Position numbers and translations under genes: made by a program | Assembly: GCA_964504195.1 (NCBI GenBank) | Contig: CAZDDI010000005.1 | Coordinates: 1 to 64,000 of the forward strand | Direction of reading: 5' to 3' | DNA: 64,000 bases | Source of the DNA: CAZDDI01 sp964504195 | Lineage (GTDB): Bacteria > Chloroflexota > Anaerolineae > B4-G1 > SLSP01 | The notes under the pieces: generated by a model | What the model was told of the DNA's origin: nothing | What the model saw: only the letters and a program-made list of their open reading frames with translations | Database searches by the model: none | Shown here: in pieces, positions 52,544 to 60,783 of the stretch | Numbering within the stretch: position 1 is the first letter of the stretch | Layout of the letters: every line of letters starts with the position of its first letter

Positions 52544-53415
52544 GCCCCGGGCTGTACTGGTTGGCGCGGCTGCTCCCGCCGGGCTTAGCTGCCCTCGGCG
52601 CGGGGCTGTTGGCGTATGTTGCGCTGAGCGTCCTGGAGTCCGCCGGACGCGGACTGCGGCGGCGGTACGGGCGGCTGCGCTGGACGCCCACGCCTACCGG
52701 CGGGGAATTGCAGGTGGGGGCGCGGCGCGTGCTGGTGACGCCCAGCCGGTTGCTGCCGTTAGGGCTAGGGCTGGGCCTGGCCCTGCTGTGGCGCACGCCC
52801 CTGTTCGCCGCCTGGACGCTGCTGCTGGGCGGGATCGCTACCGGCCTCACGCAGGCCGCGCGGCCCCGCGTCACCCTGGCGGGGCGCGCGCAGCAAGAAT
52901 TGTTCTTGAGCGCCCTGCATAGCCGGTATGCCGTGGCACAATCGCTGGCCGCGGCGCTGGCCGGCGCGGCGCTGGATTTGGAAGACCCTACGGCGGAGTT
53001 GGTGCTGGCCGTGAGCGAGAGCGGCCGCCGGGTGCGCCTGGGCCTGCCGCTGCCCCTGGCGCTGCGCCCGCTGGCCGTTCAGGGGGGCTTATTGCAGCGG
53101 CTGGCCACGGTCTTGAGCCACGCCCCCGGCGCGGCGGCCGCCGAAACCCACGCCCTGCTGGAGAGCCTGATGGCGGCGGCGCGGCAACAACGCCACCGGG
53201 CTGCCCGCGCGCAAGTGACGCTGACCGTGGTGCGGCTGACCTGGCGCGTCCTGGTAACCGTCAATGTGCTCGCCGCGGCCCTGAGCGCGCTGCTCCCGGC
53301 CTGGCGCAGTTATTATCTGGCGCACCCCACGCCGTACCTGCTGAGTACCGCGCTGGCGCTGGGCGGCTATGGCTACTTGCGGTTCCAGAGCCAAGCCCTG
53401 GAGGATAGCCTGTGA
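52540..53415 (+). CDS. TadB-like inner-membrane platform protein
   Basis: 291 residues from the ATG at 52540 (ATGA overlap with the ATPase stop). Hydrophobic segments at about 10-32, 72-105 and 232-275 flank a cytoplasmic helical region with RYAVAQSLAAALAGAALDLEDP, an arrangement like the GspF/TadB fold. It would form the platform with the TadC-like protein encoded next (GTGA overlap). Sequence is divergent, so TadB rather than TadC is by order only. Confidence 0.65.
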   Translation: MSPGLYWLARLLPPGLAALGAGLLAYVALSVLESAGRGLRRRYGRLRWTPTPTGGELQVGARRVLVTPSRLLPLGLGLGLALLWRTPLFAAWTLLLGGIATGLTQAARPRVTLAGRAQQELFLSALHSRYAVAQSLAAALAGAALDLEDPTAELVLAVSESGRRVRLGLPLPLALRPLAVQGGLLQRLATVLSHAPGAAAAETHALLESLMAAARQQRHRAARAQVTLTVVRLTWRVLVTVNVLAAALSALLPAWRSYYLAHPTPYLLSTALALGGYGYLRFQSQALEDSL

Positions 53416-54200
53416 GCTGGGCCGGGATCCCGGCACTGAGCGCTGCCCTGGGGGTGCTGAGTCTCACCCTGGCGCTGGGCCGCACCGGAAACGCCCTCTG
53501 GCGCGCGCACCGCCGCCGGCGCCACTGGCTAACGGGGCCCGCGGGGCCGCCGCCGGTGACCGCCGCGGAGCTCTATGGGCTGGCGCCGTTACTGCCCTGG
53601 CTGCTGGGGACGGCGCTCTTGGGTGGGGCAGTGGCCTACACCCTGTTCGTGGGGCCGGCGCGCTATCTAGGGCCGTTAGCCGCCCTGGCGCCCCTGTTCT
53701 GGCAACGCGCGCGCCGCCGCGCCGGGCAACGGCAGATCCGGCAGGAAGTGCTGGAGTTGCTGGAAACCTTGCGCCTCTATGGCGCGTTAGCGCCCACGCC
53801 GGGCGCGGCGTTGGCCCTGGCGTTGGCCGAGGCGCGCCCCGGCCAGTTATGGGCGCGGCTGCGCGCCCACCGGGAGGTGTTGGCGTTGGCGGGCCCCGAG
53901 GCGCTCTTGCGCACGGTGGCCGGGGAAGTGGCGTCCCCCGAACTGCGGCGGCTGGTGAGCCGGGTGCGCGCGGCCCAGGCCGGGAACACCGCCCTGGCGC
54001 GCGCTTTGCAGGCGGCGACGGACGAATTAGTGGCAGAGGTACACCGGGAGCTGGAAGAAATGGTGGAGGCCGCGCCGCCGCGGTTGCTCCTGCCCAGCCT
54101 GGTGCTGCTCTTGCCCCCCGCGCTGGTGGTGGTCTTGACCCCGCCAGTGCAAGCCCTCTTGGACACGCTGGCAGGCGCGGGTCCGGGGCTGGGGCGGTAA
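53412..54200 (+). CDS. TadC-like inner-membrane platform protein
   Basis: 262 residues from a GTG start overlapping the previous stop. Membrane helices at about 55-95 and 220-245 enclose a cytoplasmic helical GspF-like region (IRQEVLELLETLRLYGALAPTPGAAL... read in parts). It pairs with the upstream TadB-like protein. Followed 30 bases later by three tiny prepilin-like genes. Confidence 0.65.
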   Translation: MSWAGIPALSAALGVLSLTLALGRTGNALWRAHRRRRHWLTGPAGPPPVTAAELYGLAPLLPWLLGTALLGGAVAYTLFVGPARYLGPLAALAPLFWQRARRRAGQRQIRQEVLELLETLRLYGALAPTPGAALALALAEARPGQLWARLRAHREVLALAGPEALLRTVAGEVASPELRRLVSRVRAAQAGNTALARALQAATDELVAEVHRELEEMVEAAPPRLLLPSLVLLLPPALVVVLTPPVQALLDTLAGAGPGLGR

Positions 54201-54230
54201 CCTCCCGGGGCTGGGGAAAGGGAAAGCCAG

Positions 54231-54347
54231 ATGCGATTTCTGCGAGGCCAACACGCGGGCCAGCTGGCCGAATGGGTGGTGGGGGTGCTCCTGGCGGGCA
54301 GCCTGGGGTGCCTGATCCTCACCTGGTTAGCCGGGGCCGGCCCGTGA
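54231..54347 (+). CDS. Prepilin-like peptide 1 (38 aa)
   Basis: MRFLRGQHAGQLAEWVVG starts a 38-residue peptide with GGGAAAGGGAAAG-type purines upstream. A short basic leader, Ala/Gly cleavage point and Glu at +5 followed by a hydrophobic helix match Flp pilins, with Trp where Tyr is usual. Very short; it may be an inner-membrane assembly pseudopilin. Confidence 0.65.
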   Translation: MRFLRGQHAGQLAEWVVGVLLAGSLGCLILTWLAGAGP

Positions 54348-54383
54348 TGGCGGGCGTTAATTCAAATTTCAAGGAGGGTGACG

Positions 54384-54557
54384 ATGCGTTTTCTTACCGG
54401 TACACACGCCGGCGATACGGTTGAATGGATTGTGGGCTTGATTCTGGTGGTGAGCGTGGTGGGTTCGATGATCTACACCATTGCGCATTCCAGTAAAGTC
54501 CAGGGGGGGCTGACCAACGGGTGGATCGCGGGGATTCCCGCGCCGACTAGCCCGTAA
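54384..54557 (+). CDS. Prepilin-like peptide 2 (57 aa)
   Basis: 57 residues starting MRFLTGTHAGDTVEWIVG, with AAGGAGGGTGACG before the ATG, the strongest RBS of the trio. Cleavage after HA would leave GDTVE with Glu+5. The hydrophobic helix (about 15-31) and a polar tail (QGGLTNGWIAG) follow. The most complete of the three, possibly the major subunit. Confidence 0.7.
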   Translation: MRFLTGTHAGDTVEWIVGLILVVSVVGSMIYTIAHSSKVQGGLTNGWIAGIPAPTSP

Positions 54558-54572
54558 GGCCAGCCCGGACCT

Positions 54573-54594
54573 GCGGGCAGCCTGCCCTGCCCGC
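54573..54594 (+). terminator. Stem-loop after prepilin-like gene 2
   Basis: GCGGGCAG (54573-54580) pairs with CTGCCCGC (54587-54594), 6-base loop, 15 bases after the stop codon. A T-rich stretch (ACTTTTTTG) comes 14 bases later. Partial terminator or mRNA-stabilising hairpin. Confidence 0.4.
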
Positions 54595-54634
54595 TTAGGT
54601 AACCATTACTTTTTTGCAGTTGGAGGGAGGCACT

Positions 54635-54781
54635 ATGCGCTTTTTACAGGGCACGCGCGCGCAAAGCGCGGTGGAATGGTTGGTCGTAGCGGCCATTGTG
54701 GTGGGCGTGCTGGGCGGGCTGCTCTGGCAAATCCACGCGACGTTGGCGCTTAAATTGCGGGAGTATCACGATGCACTCTGA
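54635..54781 (+). CDS. Prepilin-like peptide 3 (48 aa)
   Basis: 48 residues starting MRFLQGTRAQSAVEWLVV, with GGAGGGAGG upstream. Same leader style as the two peptides before it; Glu+5 if cut after RA. The 3' end overlaps the prepilin peptidase start by 11 bases. Confidence 0.65.
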   Translation: MRFLQGTRAQSAVEWLVVAAIVVGVLGGLLWQIHATLALKLREYHDAL

Positions 54782-55406
54782 AGTGGTCGCGTGCGGGTTG
54801 CCGCTGGGCGCCCTGGTGGTGCTGGGCTGGTTGGCGCCGTTGGCCTGGAGTGACGCGCGCACCGGCGCAGTCTCCGCGAAAGGCACGGCTATCCCGCTGG
54901 TACTCGTGGGCCTGCTCCGCGTGGGGCTGTGGCCCCCGGATGGGGCAGTCTGGCCCGGCGGGGTAGCGGTGACGGCGGCGTTAGCGATGCTGGTGTTGTC
55001 GGACACGCGCTGGGCCACGCTCCCGGCGGGCGTGGCCGCGCTCGGCCTGGGGCTGGGGGGGCCGGAGACGCAGGTGCTCGTGGGCAGTTGGTTTGCCGCT
55101 TTGCTGCTTACCTTATTGGGCATCTGGGGCGCGGGCGATGGCAAAATTTTCGCCACGTTGCTGGCGGTCTTTCCCGATGCGCGGCTCCTCGGCGCGCTGG
55201 GGCTCGCCGTGACGGTGGGCAGCGGCCTGGCCGTGCTGCGCCGGGATGGCCTGACCACCCCCTGGGTCTTGCAGGCGGTCCTGCACGCGGCGCTGCGGGG
55301 GGAGTTTCCGGCCCGCACGGGCGCGGTGGGGACGCACCCGACCGTGCCGTGGCTGGCGCTGGGGACGCTGGGCTATCTGGCCCTGCGCCTGGGAGGCATT
55401 TGGTGA
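54771..55406 (+). CDS. Prepilin peptidase, TadV/CpaA-like (A24)
   Basis: 211 residues from the ATG at 54771. A polytopic membrane protein with the A24 catalytic aspartates in SDARTGAV (about 27-28) and GAGDGKIF (about 122-129, the GxGD motif). It lacks the N-terminal methyltransferase domain, as TadV/CpaA do. It would cleave the prepilin-like peptides encoded just upstream and the Flp pilin and pseudopilins downstream, at the cytoplasmic face of the membrane. Confidence 0.85.
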   Translation: MHSEVVACGLPLGALVVLGWLAPLAWSDARTGAVSAKGTAIPLVLVGLLRVGLWPPDGAVWPGGVAVTAALAMLVLSDTRWATLPAGVAALGLGLGGPETQVLVGSWFAALLLTLLGIWGAGDGKIFATLLAVFPDARLLGALGLAVTVGSGLAVLRRDGLTTPWVLQAVLHAALRGEFPARTGAVGTHPTVPWLALGTLGYLALRLGGIW

Positions 55407-55822
55407 AGGCGCGCGGCCCTGACGAACGCGGGCAGGCCGGGATCGAGATGCTGGTGGTGCTGCTCCTGCTTGTCCCGTTGGTGTGGGGCGGGCTGCGTTT
55501 GACCCAGGGGGTCGGCGCGCGGCACGCGCTGGACACGGCGACGGCAACCGCGGCGCGCCACATCGCGCTAGACCCCGGCGCGTGGGAGAGCGCCTTAATC
55601 CGGGTGCAGGCTGGCGTAGATGGCGCGTTGCTGGGCCCGGTAGGGCCGGTAACGTGCCAGGTGACGGCGGCGGGCGTTCCGGTAGTGCCTACCGGATTAG
55701 CCTTTGGCACGCCGTTTGCCGTGACGTGCAGCGTACCGTTCTCGGGGCAATTACCTTTTGCGGCAGCCGCGCCGCGGACATTGACCAGCACGCAGTGGGC
55801 CATCCTGGAACGCTATCCGTGA
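55403..55822 (+). CDS. TadE/F-like pseudopilin
   Basis: 139 residues, GTG start overlapping the peptidase stop. DERGQAGIEMLVVLLLLVPL (about 7-26) is the TadE-type leader and helix, G^QAGIEM with Glu+5. A short exported domain with two Cys (TCQV, TCSV) follows. Such pseudopilins form part of the assembly complex and need the prepilin peptidase. Confidence 0.75.
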   Translation: MKARGPDERGQAGIEMLVVLLLLVPLVWGGLRLTQGVGARHALDTATATAARHIALDPGAWESALIRVQAGVDGALLGPVGPVTCQVTAAGVPVVPTGLAFGTPFAVTCSVPFSGQLPFAAAAPRTLTSTQWAILERYP

Positions 55823-55857
55823 TGCGCGGAGGACGCTAATTTTGGAAGGAGCGCGCT

Positions 55858-55884
55858 ATGTTTCACCAATTGGGGGGCCCCTAA
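55858..55884 (+). CDS. Eight-residue mini-ORF coupling translation of the next gene
   Basis: AAGGAG upstream of an ATG at 55858 opens MFHQLGGP and a TAA at 55882-55884 that overlaps the ATG of the next gene (TAATG). The larger gene itself has no good RBS. Confidence 0.4.
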   Translation: MFHQLGGP

Positions 55885-56471
55885 TGGGCGTGGGGTTCTT
55901 ACCGGCGGGGGGCCGCGACCGGTCTGGGGCTCCCGACGCGCACTGCGGGGGGCCGGGGCGGCCCCCGCGGCAGGCGGACGGGCAAGCAACCCTGGCCGCC
56001 GCGCTGAGCCTGCTGGTACTGGTGCTCCTGCTGGCCGGACTGCTCGACCTGGCGCAGAGCTGGGCGACCCGCAGTTGGGCGTACCGCGTGGCCGAGGCGG
56101 CGGCCCTGGCGGGGGTGGCGCAAGGCCGCGACTATGGCGCGTATGTGGCGACCGGGGTGCCGGCATTGCACCCGCTGGTGGCGGAGATGGCGGCGGGCAC
56201 GACGCTGGAAACGGCCCTGGCCGCGCGTGGGCAGCTCAGCGGCGCGACATACGTTATTCGCGTCCATCCCACGCCCGGAATGTTAACCTATCCCGGCTAT
56301 CCACCCGTCCCGCACGCGGCCCAGCCGCCAGGCGACTGGACGCCGACGGCCCCGGCGGTAGCGGTCTATCTGACGCTGCCGCGCACCCCCGGGTTCTACG
56401 GGTGGGTGAACGGGAACGCGCCGGCACGGCTCCATGTGTTCGCCGCGGCGGAACTGGTGACCGCGCCATGA
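55884..56471 (+). CDS. TadG/TadE-like exported protein
   Basis: 195 residues from the ATG at 55884, reached by re-initiation after the eight-codon mini-ORF. A long, polar N-terminus ends with DGQATLAAALSLLVLVLLLA (about 34-53), a TadE/G-style helix. The exported part includes AYRVAEAAALAGVAQG, the typical post-helix segment of TadG-like proteins, and a beta-rich C-terminus. Stop overlaps the next ATG (ATGA). Confidence 0.65.
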   Translation: MGVGFLPAGGRDRSGAPDAHCGGPGRPPRQADGQATLAAALSLLVLVLLLAGLLDLAQSWATRSWAYRVAEAAALAGVAQGRDYGAYVATGVPALHPLVAEMAAGTTLETALAARGQLSGATYVIRVHPTPGMLTYPGYPPVPHAAQPPGDWTPTAPAVAVYLTLPRTPGFYGWVNGNAPARLHVFAAAELVTAP

Positions 56472-57610
56472 AGCCGGGGCGACGCTGGCTATGGGGCGGG
56501 CTCCTCTTGCTGCTCCTGGGCGGGCTGCGCGCGGATGCCGCGCCCGCGCCCGCCACCGGGCGGACGTATACGCTGTATGCCCAGGCCGAGTTCACCGGCC
56601 CCGCGTGTGGCGCGGGGTGGCAGTGGCAGGATGGCTGGGGCGCGGCGACTTATAGCTGCACTGGGGACACCGTGCGCCTGCTGCCCGCCAGCGCCACGAC
56701 TCAGTATCGCACGACCGGTTTGCTGTGGCGCAACGATCTCTTGCCCAGCAGCGGCAATCTCGCTATCGAAACCCGCGTGCGGCTGGCCGCCTATGCCGGG
56801 TATGGCAATGATCCGCTGGTGTTGCTGCCCAGCCCCTATCACGGCGAACGGCAATGCTACGACGGGGTGCAGGGCCATCACCAGAATGCGCCGGCCTGTC
56901 CGGTAGCGCCGCCCCCGGGCTACTGGGGCGTCCACGGCGCGGGCAATGCACATACCCTGTATATCGGGCTGTTCGGCCAGGACTACCTGGAAATCCCGGC
57001 GACCACCCACTGGCATATCGTGCGCTGGGAGTATACCGCGGCGACACACCAGTGGGTCATGCGAGTCTTCCGCACGGCAGCGCAGCCCCCCGGAACGCAG
57101 CCGTATGCCGGGCCGCCCACGGCGACGTATACCGTGACGGCGGCGCTGCGCCCGCAAGCGGTGCGCCTGGGGCATCCGCTGTATTTCACCGGGCCCGAGG
57201 GCGCTTATGGCCCTGGCTATTGGAGCAGCCCGGAGACGGATTATCTGCGGGTCTGGACGTGGACCGCCTATGCGCTGGCCCCGACGCTCACCCGGGAGTA
57301 TCCCTGGCTGGTCTGGTATGGCCCGCAGGTGGGCCAGCCGACCCAAGTGCTGCGCGGGACGGGTTACACGCCCCAGGGCGCGGTCACGGTGCAGGTGGCG
57401 GGGCCCGCCGGGTGCGGCCGGCACACCTATCTGGTCACCGCGGACGCGGCTGGGGCGTGGACCCTGGACGCGCTGAGCAGCGGCGAGGGGTGGTTCGGCA
57501 CGGCTTGCCGGGGGACCTGGCAGGCCACGGCTACGGATGCGGCCAGCGGCTTGGGCAGTCCGGCCGCTACCTGGACGGTGGCCTGGTTTCCGGTGCGGCG
57601 GACGCGCTGA
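56468..57610 (+). CDS. Secreted beta-sandwich protein of the pilus locus
   Basis: 380 residues from the ATG at 56468. A signal peptide (about 1-24, RRWLWGGLLLLLLGGLRADA) precedes a large beta-rich domain (~30-270) with a lectin/LamG-like pattern (YTLYAQAEFTGPACG, WHIVRWEYTAATHQWVMRVF) and a C-terminal Ig-like domain (~290-375, VLRGTGYTPQGAVTVQVAG). Probably a surface tip or adhesin protein. Family not certain. It is coupled to the TadG-like gene and ends a run of overlapping genes. Confidence 0.6.
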   Translation: MKPGRRWLWGGLLLLLLGGLRADAAPAPATGRTYTLYAQAEFTGPACGAGWQWQDGWGAATYSCTGDTVRLLPASATTQYRTTGLLWRNDLLPSSGNLAIETRVRLAAYAGYGNDPLVLLPSPYHGERQCYDGVQGHHQNAPACPVAPPPGYWGVHGAGNAHTLYIGLFGQDYLEIPATTHWHIVRWEYTAATHQWVMRVFRTAAQPPGTQPYAGPPTATYTVTAALRPQAVRLGHPLYFTGPEGAYGPGYWSSPETDYLRVWTWTAYALAPTLTREYPWLVWYGPQVGQPTQVLRGTGYTPQGAVTVQVAGPAGCGRHTYLVTADAAGAWTLDALSSGEGWFGTACRGTWQATATDAASGLGSPAATWTVAWFPVRRTR

Positions 57611-57668
57611 GGGGCGCGGGGTAGGGACAGGGGCAGGCTCATATTTACCGAAGGGAGGCATTAGATTC

Positions 57669-58559
57669 ATGACTTTAGCTACTACAGTCTGGTTTTGGGC
57701 GGCTCTGGCTGCGGCCGGGGTATGGCTGGCCTGGCTGGCCGCTACGACCCGCGCCTATGTGCGCGTGGCCCCGGTGACGCAGTCCGGACTGCTGGCGCGG
57801 CTGGACGCCCGCTTGCAAGCTGCGGAGGTACCCGTGACGGCCCGCGAGTTCTTGCTGACGGGCCTGGCGATTGGCGCGGGGTTGGCCGGGGGAGCGCTGC
57901 TGGTGCTGGGGCCGACGGTGCTGGCGGCGGTCGTGCTCCTGAGCGGGCCGGTGATTTACTGGCAGGTGTGGGCCGCGAAACTGGCGCGCTACCGGCGTGC
58001 GTATCTACTGGCGCTGGACAAGGCCATTGAGACGCTGCTCCGCGCCTACACGGCCAATCCCAATCTCAACGCGGCCTTGCAGGAAGCCACGCCCTATATG
58101 CTGGAACCCGTGCGCAGCGATTTCGTGCAGGTGGTCACCGCTTTGCAGACCGGCACCAGCATCAGCGACGCGGTGTATCAGGTGGCTGAGCGTCGCGCTA
58201 ACCCCTATTTCGACATGCTGGCCGAAGCCCTGGCGGTGCGCGAGCAGCAGGGCGGCAAACTCAAGAGCGTGCTCCAGGGCTTGCAGAGCCTCATGCACGG
58301 CGTCATCCAGATTCAGAACGAAATCCGCGCCCGGCAAACGCAGCCCCAACTAGAGGGGGCGATTGTCGCAGTAGCGCCGTTCGGCTTCTTGATCCTGCTC
58401 AAGGTGGGCATGGCGCAATACGAGGGCGGTTTCTACGCCACCCTGGAAGGGCAGCTGGTGCTGGCAGTGGCGATTATCTTTTCCGGCCTGGCCTATCTGC
58501 TGGCGCAGAAAATCGCCCGCGCGGGCCTGGATCTGGAAGCCCAAGGGGGGGGCCGATGA
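57669..58559 (+). CDS. tadB: TadB-like platform protein, second set
   Basis: 296 residues from the ATG at 57669, with GAAGGGAGG upstream. Membrane helices at about 6-26, 62-100 and 250-285 flank a GspF-type cytoplasmic domain (LALDKAIETLLRAYTANPNL, VVTALQTGTSISDAVYQVA, ALAVREQQGGKL split over the region). This is a better match to canonical TadB than the 52540 gene and likely works with the canonical TadA at 47802. ATGA overlap with the next gene. Confidence 0.85.
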   Translation: MTLATTVWFWAALAAAGVWLAWLAATTRAYVRVAPVTQSGLLARLDARLQAAEVPVTAREFLLTGLAIGAGLAGGALLVLGPTVLAAVVLLSGPVIYWQVWAAKLARYRRAYLLALDKAIETLLRAYTANPNLNAALQEATPYMLEPVRSDFVQVVTALQTGTSISDAVYQVAERRANPYFDMLAEALAVREQQGGKLKSVLQGLQSLMHGVIQIQNEIRARQTQPQLEGAIVAVAPFGFLILLKVGMAQYEGGFYATLEGQLVLAVAIIFSGLAYLLAQKIARAGLDLEAQGGGR

Positions 58560-59458
58560 CCGCGGCGCACTGGTGGTGGGCGGGCCTGGCCGCCCTGGGG
58601 ACCGGCTTGCTGGTCACCGCCGGCCAGCGCCGCGCGCCGCGGGCGCTGGGGCTACCGGACCGGGGACTGGCCCAGCGCCCGCTGGTAGACCGGCTCTTTG
58701 GCGCGTGGGCGGAAGGGCTATTGCAGCGCCGCAATGCGCCGGACATAGAGACTCGCCTCCAGCAGGCCGGGCTGTGGCAACGCGCGGGCGCGCTCTATCC
58801 CGATGTCCGCACTTTCTATGCCTATTGCCTGGCAAGCGCGACGCTGCTGGCCGGGCTGGGGCTGGGCGGGGGCCTCTTGCTGGCGCTGCTGGGCGAGCTG
58901 CCGCTTACCCTGGCGGTGGGGTTGGCCGTGGGGCTGGGCGCGCTGGGCGGGTTTCTGCCGGTCGGGGATCTGCGCAGCCAAATCGCGCACCGCGATGATC
59001 GCATGGTGGCCGATATGGCGTCCGCGCTTGACCGGCTGGCGAATTTCCTGGCGGCGGGCTATCCCTTGCCCTACGCCATCCACGAGTTGGCCCAGCGGCC
59101 CGGCGGCGTGTTCGTGGCCGAGTTACGGGAGGTGGCGGCGCATTACGACGTGAGCGGCGATTTGGTGGCCGGGGTAGAAGCCCTCTTGGAAACCAACGGC
59201 CATCTGCCGCCGCTGCTGCCGTTTGCCACGCTGCTCAAGACCGCGACACGGCTGGGCGGCGGCGTCAGCGAAGCGCTGCGCGCCCTGGCGGCAGAGCTGC
59301 GCGCGGAACTGACCCAACGCATCACGGCGCGGGGCTATCGCAACACGGTCTTGATGATCGTGCCGGCGTTTTTCGCCATCCTCGCCACGCTGTTGGTGTT
59401 GGCCGCGCCGGGCGCCCTGCGCGCCTTTGCCAGCCTGGGCGCGGGCGGCGGGTGGTAA
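58556..59458 (+). CDS. tadC: TadC-like platform protein, second set
   Basis: 300 residues. Two N-terminal and one C-terminal membrane helix pairs surround DDRMVADMASALDRLANFL and YPLPYAIHELAQ, the TadC/GspF cytoplasmic pattern. The C-terminus (YRNTVLMIVPAFFAILATLL) matches the last TadC helix. It partners the TadB-like protein encoded directly upstream. Confidence 0.85.
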   Translation: MTAAHWWWAGLAALGTGLLVTAGQRRAPRALGLPDRGLAQRPLVDRLFGAWAEGLLQRRNAPDIETRLQQAGLWQRAGALYPDVRTFYAYCLASATLLAGLGLGGGLLLALLGELPLTLAVGLAVGLGALGGFLPVGDLRSQIAHRDDRMVADMASALDRLANFLAAGYPLPYAIHELAQRPGGVFVAELREVAAHYDVSGDLVAGVEALLETNGHLPPLLPFATLLKTATRLGGGVSEALRALAAELRAELTQRITARGYRNTVLMIVPAFFAILATLLVLAAPGALRAFASLGAGGGW

Positions 59459-59582
59459 GCCGCGCCGCGGGGGCGCAAAATCTACCGGAGGGGGTGTGGC
59501 GCTAGTACGACGGGGAGTAGCGCGCCCCAGCTGCTTCGACTCAGGTTTTAATTTCACCAATAGGAGGTTTTGACCAACGCTT

Positions 59583-59864
59583 ATGAGATGGACGTTACGA
59601 GTAGCGGGCCTGGAGCAGGCGGTGCTCCGCCGGTATTGCCAGGCCACTGCCCACCCGGTAGCGCGGCGCTGGGCCGCGGTATGCCAGGGGCGGATACGGA
59701 CAGCGCTCGCCCGCGAAGAAGGGCAAGGGCTGTTGGAGTATATTATCGCCATCGCCGGCGTGTTTGTCGTGGCGGCGGCGGTGTTGGCGCTGTATCGCGC
59801 CGTGCAGGGCAAGTACGGGGAGGCGACCACCAGTGTCAATTCCCTGAGTATTTCTGCGCCCTGA
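59583..59864 (+). CDS. Flp-type pilin with extended leader
   Basis: 93 residues. The canonical Flp core EEGQGLLEYIIAIAGVF (about 45-61) has Gly before the cleavage site and Glu+5/Tyr+6, followed by a hydrophobic helix and a short Ser/Thr tail. The ~47-residue Arg-rich leader is much longer than usual (10-25); AGGAGG lies 15 bases before the ATG, so a start further in could be used. Mature pilin would be ~46 residues. Followed by a GC-rich hairpin. Confidence 0.75.
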   Translation: MRWTLRVAGLEQAVLRRYCQATAHPVARRWAAVCQGRIRTALAREEGQGLLEYIIAIAGVFVVAAAVLALYRAVQGKYGEATTSVNSLSISAP

Positions 59865-59872
59865 CTTAACCA

Positions 59873-59901
59873 GAGCGGGCGCCGGCCACCGGCGCCCGCT
59901 C
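59873..59901 (+). terminator. 13-bp perfect hairpin after flp
   Basis: GAGCGGGCGCCGG (59873-59885) pairs with 59889-59901 around CCA, 8 bases after the pilin stop. No U-tract, so it probably acts as a 3' mRNA stabiliser or partial terminator. Confidence 0.5.
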
Positions 59902-59920
59902 CCCTGAAGGAGGTATCCCG

Positions 59921-60346
59921 ATGACCCAAATTTCTCCCCCGCCTGCGCGCCAGAGTGAGCGCGGGCAAGCCTTGTTGGAAATGTTGTTGGTGCTGCCGGT
60001 CTTTCTGTTTTTGACCGGCGCCATCCTCGGCATCGGCTGGACGTACTGGGTCCGCCTGAATCACGCGGCCTACGCGCAAGAAGTGACCACGCTGGCCGGC
60101 AAAGCCAATGCCTTGGCCGCCGGGGCCGCCGGGGCGGCGCGCTTTATGGCCGGGAGCAATGTGGACTTCGGCGCGCACACGACGGTCTCCCACCTCACCC
60201 TCCAGCGTGGCGTCCAGGCGACCGCGCGCTATCCGGGGCCGGAGTTGCTGCTGTGGGACCTGGCCGCGCCAGAAATCACGGCGGGCGCGTTCACCCGCTG
60301 GGAACAGTTCTATGCCGGGCCGCCGGCGGCGGGCGCCTTCGAATGA
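59921..60346 (+). CDS. TadE-like pseudopilin
   Basis: 141 residues, AAGGAGG upstream. SERGQALLEMLLVLPVFLFL (about 11-30) is a TadE leader/helix with Glu+5 after Gly. The exported part is Ala-rich with a beta C-terminus. Coupled to the next gene by ATGA. Confidence 0.8.
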   Translation: MTQISPPPARQSERGQALLEMLLVLPVFLFLTGAILGIGWTYWVRLNHAAYAQEVTTLAGKANALAAGAAGAARFMAGSNVDFGAHTTVSHLTLQRGVQATARYPGPELLLWDLAAPEITAGAFTRWEQFYAGPPAAGAFE

Positions 60347-60783
60347 GGCGCGGGGCCCGGCGCTACCCGGATGAACGCGGGCAAGCCGCTTTGGAAATGC
60401 TCCTGGCGCTGCCGGTGCTCATGTTAATCCTGGCCGCCGTGTTGGGCTTTGGGCGGGTGCTCTTCGTGGCCCTGGCCGTAGACCAGGCGGCTTTCAGCGG
60501 GGGACGCTTCGCGGCGGAGAGCCTCAATCCGTATCAGGCGGCGTATCAAGCCGCCCGCGCGACGGCCGGGAATCTGACCGCCAGCGGCCTGGACGCGACG
60601 GCCGCGACCTGGCAACTCCAGGCGGCGGGCTGGCAGCGCGGTGGGGCCGTGACCAACCGCGTGGGGGTGGCCGTACCAGTGGGCGACATCCCGCTGGCCC
60701 CGCTGCTGTTCGGCGGGGAGCGGGTGTCCGTGTGGCAGCAAGCTACGTTCCGCGTGCAGCGCTGGAAGTCGCGGTGGCAATGA
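60343..60783 (+). CDS. TadE/F-like pseudopilin
   Basis: 146 residues from the ATG at 60343. DERGQAALEMLLALPVLMLI (about 10-29) repeats the TadE motif; DQAAFSGGRFAAESL after the helix is the typical alpha region. Overlaps both neighbours by ATGA. Together with 59921 and 60780 it forms a pseudopilin trio as in classical tadEFG operons. Confidence 0.8.
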   Translation: MRRGARRYPDERGQAALEMLLALPVLMLILAAVLGFGRVLFVALAVDQAAFSGGRFAAESLNPYQAAYQAARATAGNLTASGLDATAATWQLQAAGWQRGGAVTNRVGVAVPVGDIPLAPLLFGGERVSVWQQATFRVQRWKSRWQ

